The notes under the pieces are model-generated. The model had not been told where the DNA came from and searched no databases. It worked only from the letters and a program-made list of their open reading frames with translations. Shown here one piece after another: positions 60,978 to 64,000 of a DNA stretch of 64,000 nucleotides; position 1 is the first letter of the stretch, and each line of letters opens with the position of its first letter. The position numbers were made by a program, and so were the translations under genes. Source of the stretch: Apis mellifera (lineage: Eukaryota; Arthropoda; Insecta; Hymenoptera; Apidae); NCBI RefSeq assembly GCF_003254395.2, contig NC_037643.1, forward strand, positions 8,638,963-8,702,962. The letters are read 5' to 3'.

Positions 60978-61610
60978 TACAAAAATCTGGAACAGAATTC
61001 TCGTTCAATTTTTTAATACGAAGAATAAGAAAATAATTCGAAATTATCATTCTTAACATCGAATAAAGATGGATCTTTTAAAATCAGGAACAGGATTCTC
61101 GTACAATTTTTATAAAATACGAAAGAGAATAATTCGAAATTATCATTCTTAGCACCGAATAAAGATGGATCTCTTAATTGTTCTTAAAATCAGGAACAGG
61201 ATTCTCGTACAATTTTTATAAAATACGAAAGAGAATAATTCGAAATTATCATTCTTAGCACCGAATAAAGATGGATCTCTTAATTGTTCTTAAAATCAGG
61301 AATAGGATTCTCGTACAATTTTTTAATACGAAAGAGAATAATTCGAAATTATCATTCTTAGCACCGAATAAAGATGGATCTTTTAATTATTCTTAAAATC
61401 AGGAACAGGATTCTCGTACAATTTTTATAAAATACGAAAGAGAATAATTCGAAATTATCATTCTTAACATCGAATAAAGATGGATCTCTTAATTGTTCTC
61501 AAAATCAGGAACAGGATTCTCATTCAATTTTTTAATATGAAAGAGAATAATTCGAAATTATTATTCTTAGCACCGAATAAAGATGGATCTTTTAATTATT
61601 CTCTTTTCGA
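60978..61610. repeat. Tandem array, about 103-nt unit, 6 copies
   Basis: GAATAAAGATGGATCT starts at 61061, 61157, 61263, 61366, 61472 and 61575 (spacing 96-106 nt). The other conserved parts are AGGAACAGGATTCTCGTACA and GAATAATTCGAAATTATCA. Copies are very similar, with alternating long and short forms. Confidence 0.92.
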
Positions 61611-61800
61611 TAATCGTAAAACAATCGTAAAATACTTTCGATCTACTTTAATAAAAAAAATCCAACAGAACCCTAATTTCTAAGAACGAAATTGGAAAAA
61701 TTAATCAAGATTTTATGGTCGTTAAAAAAAAAAAAAAAGAAAGAAAGAAAATTAAAATTTCCAAAGCAAAGCGATTCGTCATCGCGCTATAGATCGGATC
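61611..61800. other. Non-coding spacer with poly-A run
   Basis: AT-rich, A run at about 61725-61740. Nothing recognised. Confidence 0.6.
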
Positions 61801-62285
61801 GGTGGTAGCTGCAATTTAAACGAATTTTCCCGGGCAAGGGGTTGAACGGTCGGTAATGTGTGTCGGTGGGTTGGCGCACGACCACTATCAAGCGTCGATC
61901 GGGTGTCGCCAATGTCGTTGGGAGGGTGCGGGCGGCGGGGAAGTTTATGTGGCAGAAGTGATGGCTACATTTGTTCGTTATTTCGTTGCGTTTTTGTTTT
62001 TAGAGGGGCTTTATTTACGACCGGATACCGGGGCCACAAATATGCGCGACGAGATCGGGCGACGCGTGTTTCGTTTTCGGCCGCGCTACGCGCTACGCTT
62101 CGCACTTATGCGAGCGTTGCCTGCCCTGTTCGAAACGAATATTTCCCGCGCCACTTTTATATCCGCAATAATTTGCGTGGAAGGGCGCGTCATCCGCAAC
62201 ACGGTGCTCACCGTGCCGTGGACCGTGCGAGTAATGATAATGAACTGATAGCTGATTTACGCAGCACCTGTGTGCCACCTGTGTC
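61801..62285. promoter_or_regulatory. CpG-island-like block
   Basis: Dense in CpG (for example around 62045-62110) with two E-boxes CACCTG at about 62264-62281. Two long + strand frames overlap across it (130 and 148 codons), neither recognisable. A promoter or enhancer is more likely than a gene, but this is inference. Confidence 0.4.
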
Positions 62286-64000
62286 CCATCGTAATTTTTT
62301 CTAATTCTATGTATTCACGATGTTTCTTTATTTTTTTTATGAATGGAAATGGAAAATGAATGGTTCAATTTTTAATTCGATATACGCGAACGCATCTCTC
62401 GTTTTTCGATCGATCAGAGTTGAGAATATCTCTGTAAATTACAATCTTCCATAAAACTGTAATTTCGTTATGGAAATTTCCAATAAGTTAAAATCACTCG
62501 ATATCTCCAGAATATCAAAAAAGATTCCACGTAATGTAAATTTCAATGCGATTAAAAGTACGATACAAGATTTCATGAAAATATATTATACGAAGAAGTT
62601 ACTTTATCGTGTGCGCTACATCTCCGACTTCCATCCTTAGAATTTCATTTGCATCGGGATCCGAGAGGCCGTAGAGGTATCGACCGATGAAACCAAGATT
62701 CCCGTGGATCGACGTAAGGAAAAGATAAATTGCGGTATTCTTGGGTACCACGGACGTAATATCGGTGTATATTTACGAGGTTGCGGGGTTGGGATGAGGG
62801 ACACGATATCCTGGGGTAGCGAAGACAGGGGAGCGGGGAGGGGGTTAGAAGGCGGAGGTGGAGGTTTCTGGCGTTTCTTGCGAGACGGAGAGCCCCGGGT
62901 TGCGCCGTTCAAAAAACATTCAAATTAATTCCAGCCGGCTTCCTCCAATGATGGCGGCCAATGTTGTGCAACATAAGATGAGACTCCTGTGTGCTCCTCC
63001 AGAAATACGCACGCACATACATTTCTCTTCTCAACTCAACTTGTAAATACGTACAGTTTGGAGCAAAAGTTTATTCGAATTATTCGAAACGGTAGATGAA
63101 ATTTGAAAAGGTAGACAATTAATTTTTGACGAGCAAAATTGGAGAAGGAAAGATATTTGACTGGTTGTACGATTAACTAAGGGATTCCAAGATTTTTTTA
63201 GAAATAAAAAATAGAAACGTTCATCGAAAAATCGAGTAAACGTTTTACAGTTTCTTTTTCCATCTAATACTTTATATATTTCTTCCAAATTTAAATCTCG
63301 AAAAGACTTACCAACGTGGAAACTCGTTACCTTATTCCTTTTAAGAATATCTCCGGCCCACATTTCACCTTCACGTTTTGAATCCTCCGATACAAACTCG
63401 AAGCGCACACTCGTCCATCCCTTTCTTCCTTTCTATACATATCCACGCTTGTTCATGTACCTGTCGGTGGCTACGTATCCTACGCGCCGAACACCACCCC
63501 CTAACCCCTTTTCACGGGGTTTGCATCGGCCTTTCTCCTCCCTTTTCTCTCTTTTTTTCCTTTTTCCTCCCTCTCTTTCCCCCGTCGAGCCATCCTCCCG
63601 CGGCGCAAGAAAACTCGAGCGTGTTGGTAACAACGGTCGGAAGGAGGAAAAGGGGCACGGAAAAAGGAACATTTCGCGGAACGTTCTGCCTTGATCTCCC
63701 TTCCAACTCCCCTCCACCCTTTCCCATCCTCGTGTAACGTCGTTCGAGCCCCCCTTCGAGGGCCCTTCTCGACGACCACGGCCAACCAACCACCCACCCT
63801 TTGCCCATTCCGCTTTGCATGTCTTTGCAGGGGGGTGGCGAGAAGGTAGAGAGAGCGTGGAGGAGGCGAGCTTTCTTACAGGATGTACACGAAGAAAGGG
63901 CTCGAAGGAGGGACGGAGTGTAAAGGGAGAGTGGCGAGAGGCGAGAGGGTGGGAGGCGGAGGAGGCGGAAAGAGAGAGAAATGATAATCCATTCGACGGT
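62286..64000. other. Non-coding, alternating AT-rich and GC-rich
   Basis: AT-rich to 62,600. A G-rich patch at 62,770-62,900 is followed by a GATGGCGGCCAAT stretch (62949-62961). AT-rich 63,050-63,350, then CT-rich 63,480-63,600 and GA/GGAGG-rich to the window end. Many overlapping ORFs; none recognised. Confidence 0.5.

Noticed and set aside
61856..62304. Two overlapping + strand ORFs of 130 and 148 codons
   Set aside because: They overlap in different frames of a CpG-rich, stop-poor block. Neither product resembles a known family, and both continue over the same bases.
1..64000. CRISPR arrays, rRNA, tRNA or bacterial operons
   Set aside because: None found. The repeats seen are eukaryotic tandem arrays without spacers of constant length, and the genes are intron-containing animal genes.
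36900..64000. Mariner or other transposase genes
   Set aside because: I looked for transposase and reverse-transcriptase motifs in the listed frames and found none that I recognise.

Overview
The window is animal nuclear DNA with GT-AG introns, and everything points to a honey bee (genus Apis). The decisive evidence is a defensin gene whose spliced product I recognise as honey bee defensin-1 (royalisin) and a 513-residue catalase of honey bee type. The base composition also fits: an extremely AT-rich, gene-bearing left part joins a GC-richer, CpG-rich, gene-poor right part. The Apis assignment is from memory of these proteins; no search was run.

Left part (1-36,100). Four multi-exon genes lie head to tail on the + strand: (1) the DExH RNA helicase maleless/DHX9, 9 coding exons, 1,239 aa (368-5113); (2) the JNK-interacting kinesin/dynein adaptor Sunday driver/JIP3, 17 coding exons, 1,240 aa (6553-15578), with microexons, alternative last exons and a possible short isoform; (3) catalase, 8 exons, 513 aa (20964-31518), with a 6.2 kb first intron and an in-frame upstream extension resembling a mitochondrial presequence; (4) defensin-1, 3 exons, 95 aa (34603-35739), with a TATA box, initiator and kappaB-like site. 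All splice phases were checked by hand and the reading frames close.

Boundary (36,127-36,354). Three copies of AGCGCCATCT, two on + and one on -, form a CTCF-like cluster just before the composition changes at about 36.9 kb.

Right part (36,900-64,000). About 27 kb without any protein family I recognise. AT-rich and CpG-rich blocks alternate, with many GA/CT, TA, CCTT and GGAA microsatellites, four tandem-repeat arrays (54.1, 50.9, 58.2 and 61.0 kb), several perfect hairpins, one small protein-like ORF on the minus strand (47512-47739) and motif clusters suggesting promoters or enhancers. It is either intergenic or the long introns and 5' region of a gene whose coding exons lie outside the window. 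The many overlapping ORFs there are best explained by GC-rich, low-stop sequence.

The four genes do not form a pathway. Catalase (peroxide removal) and defensin-1 (antibacterial peptide) are adjacent stress/immunity genes; the helicase and the transport adaptor are housekeeping or neuronal.
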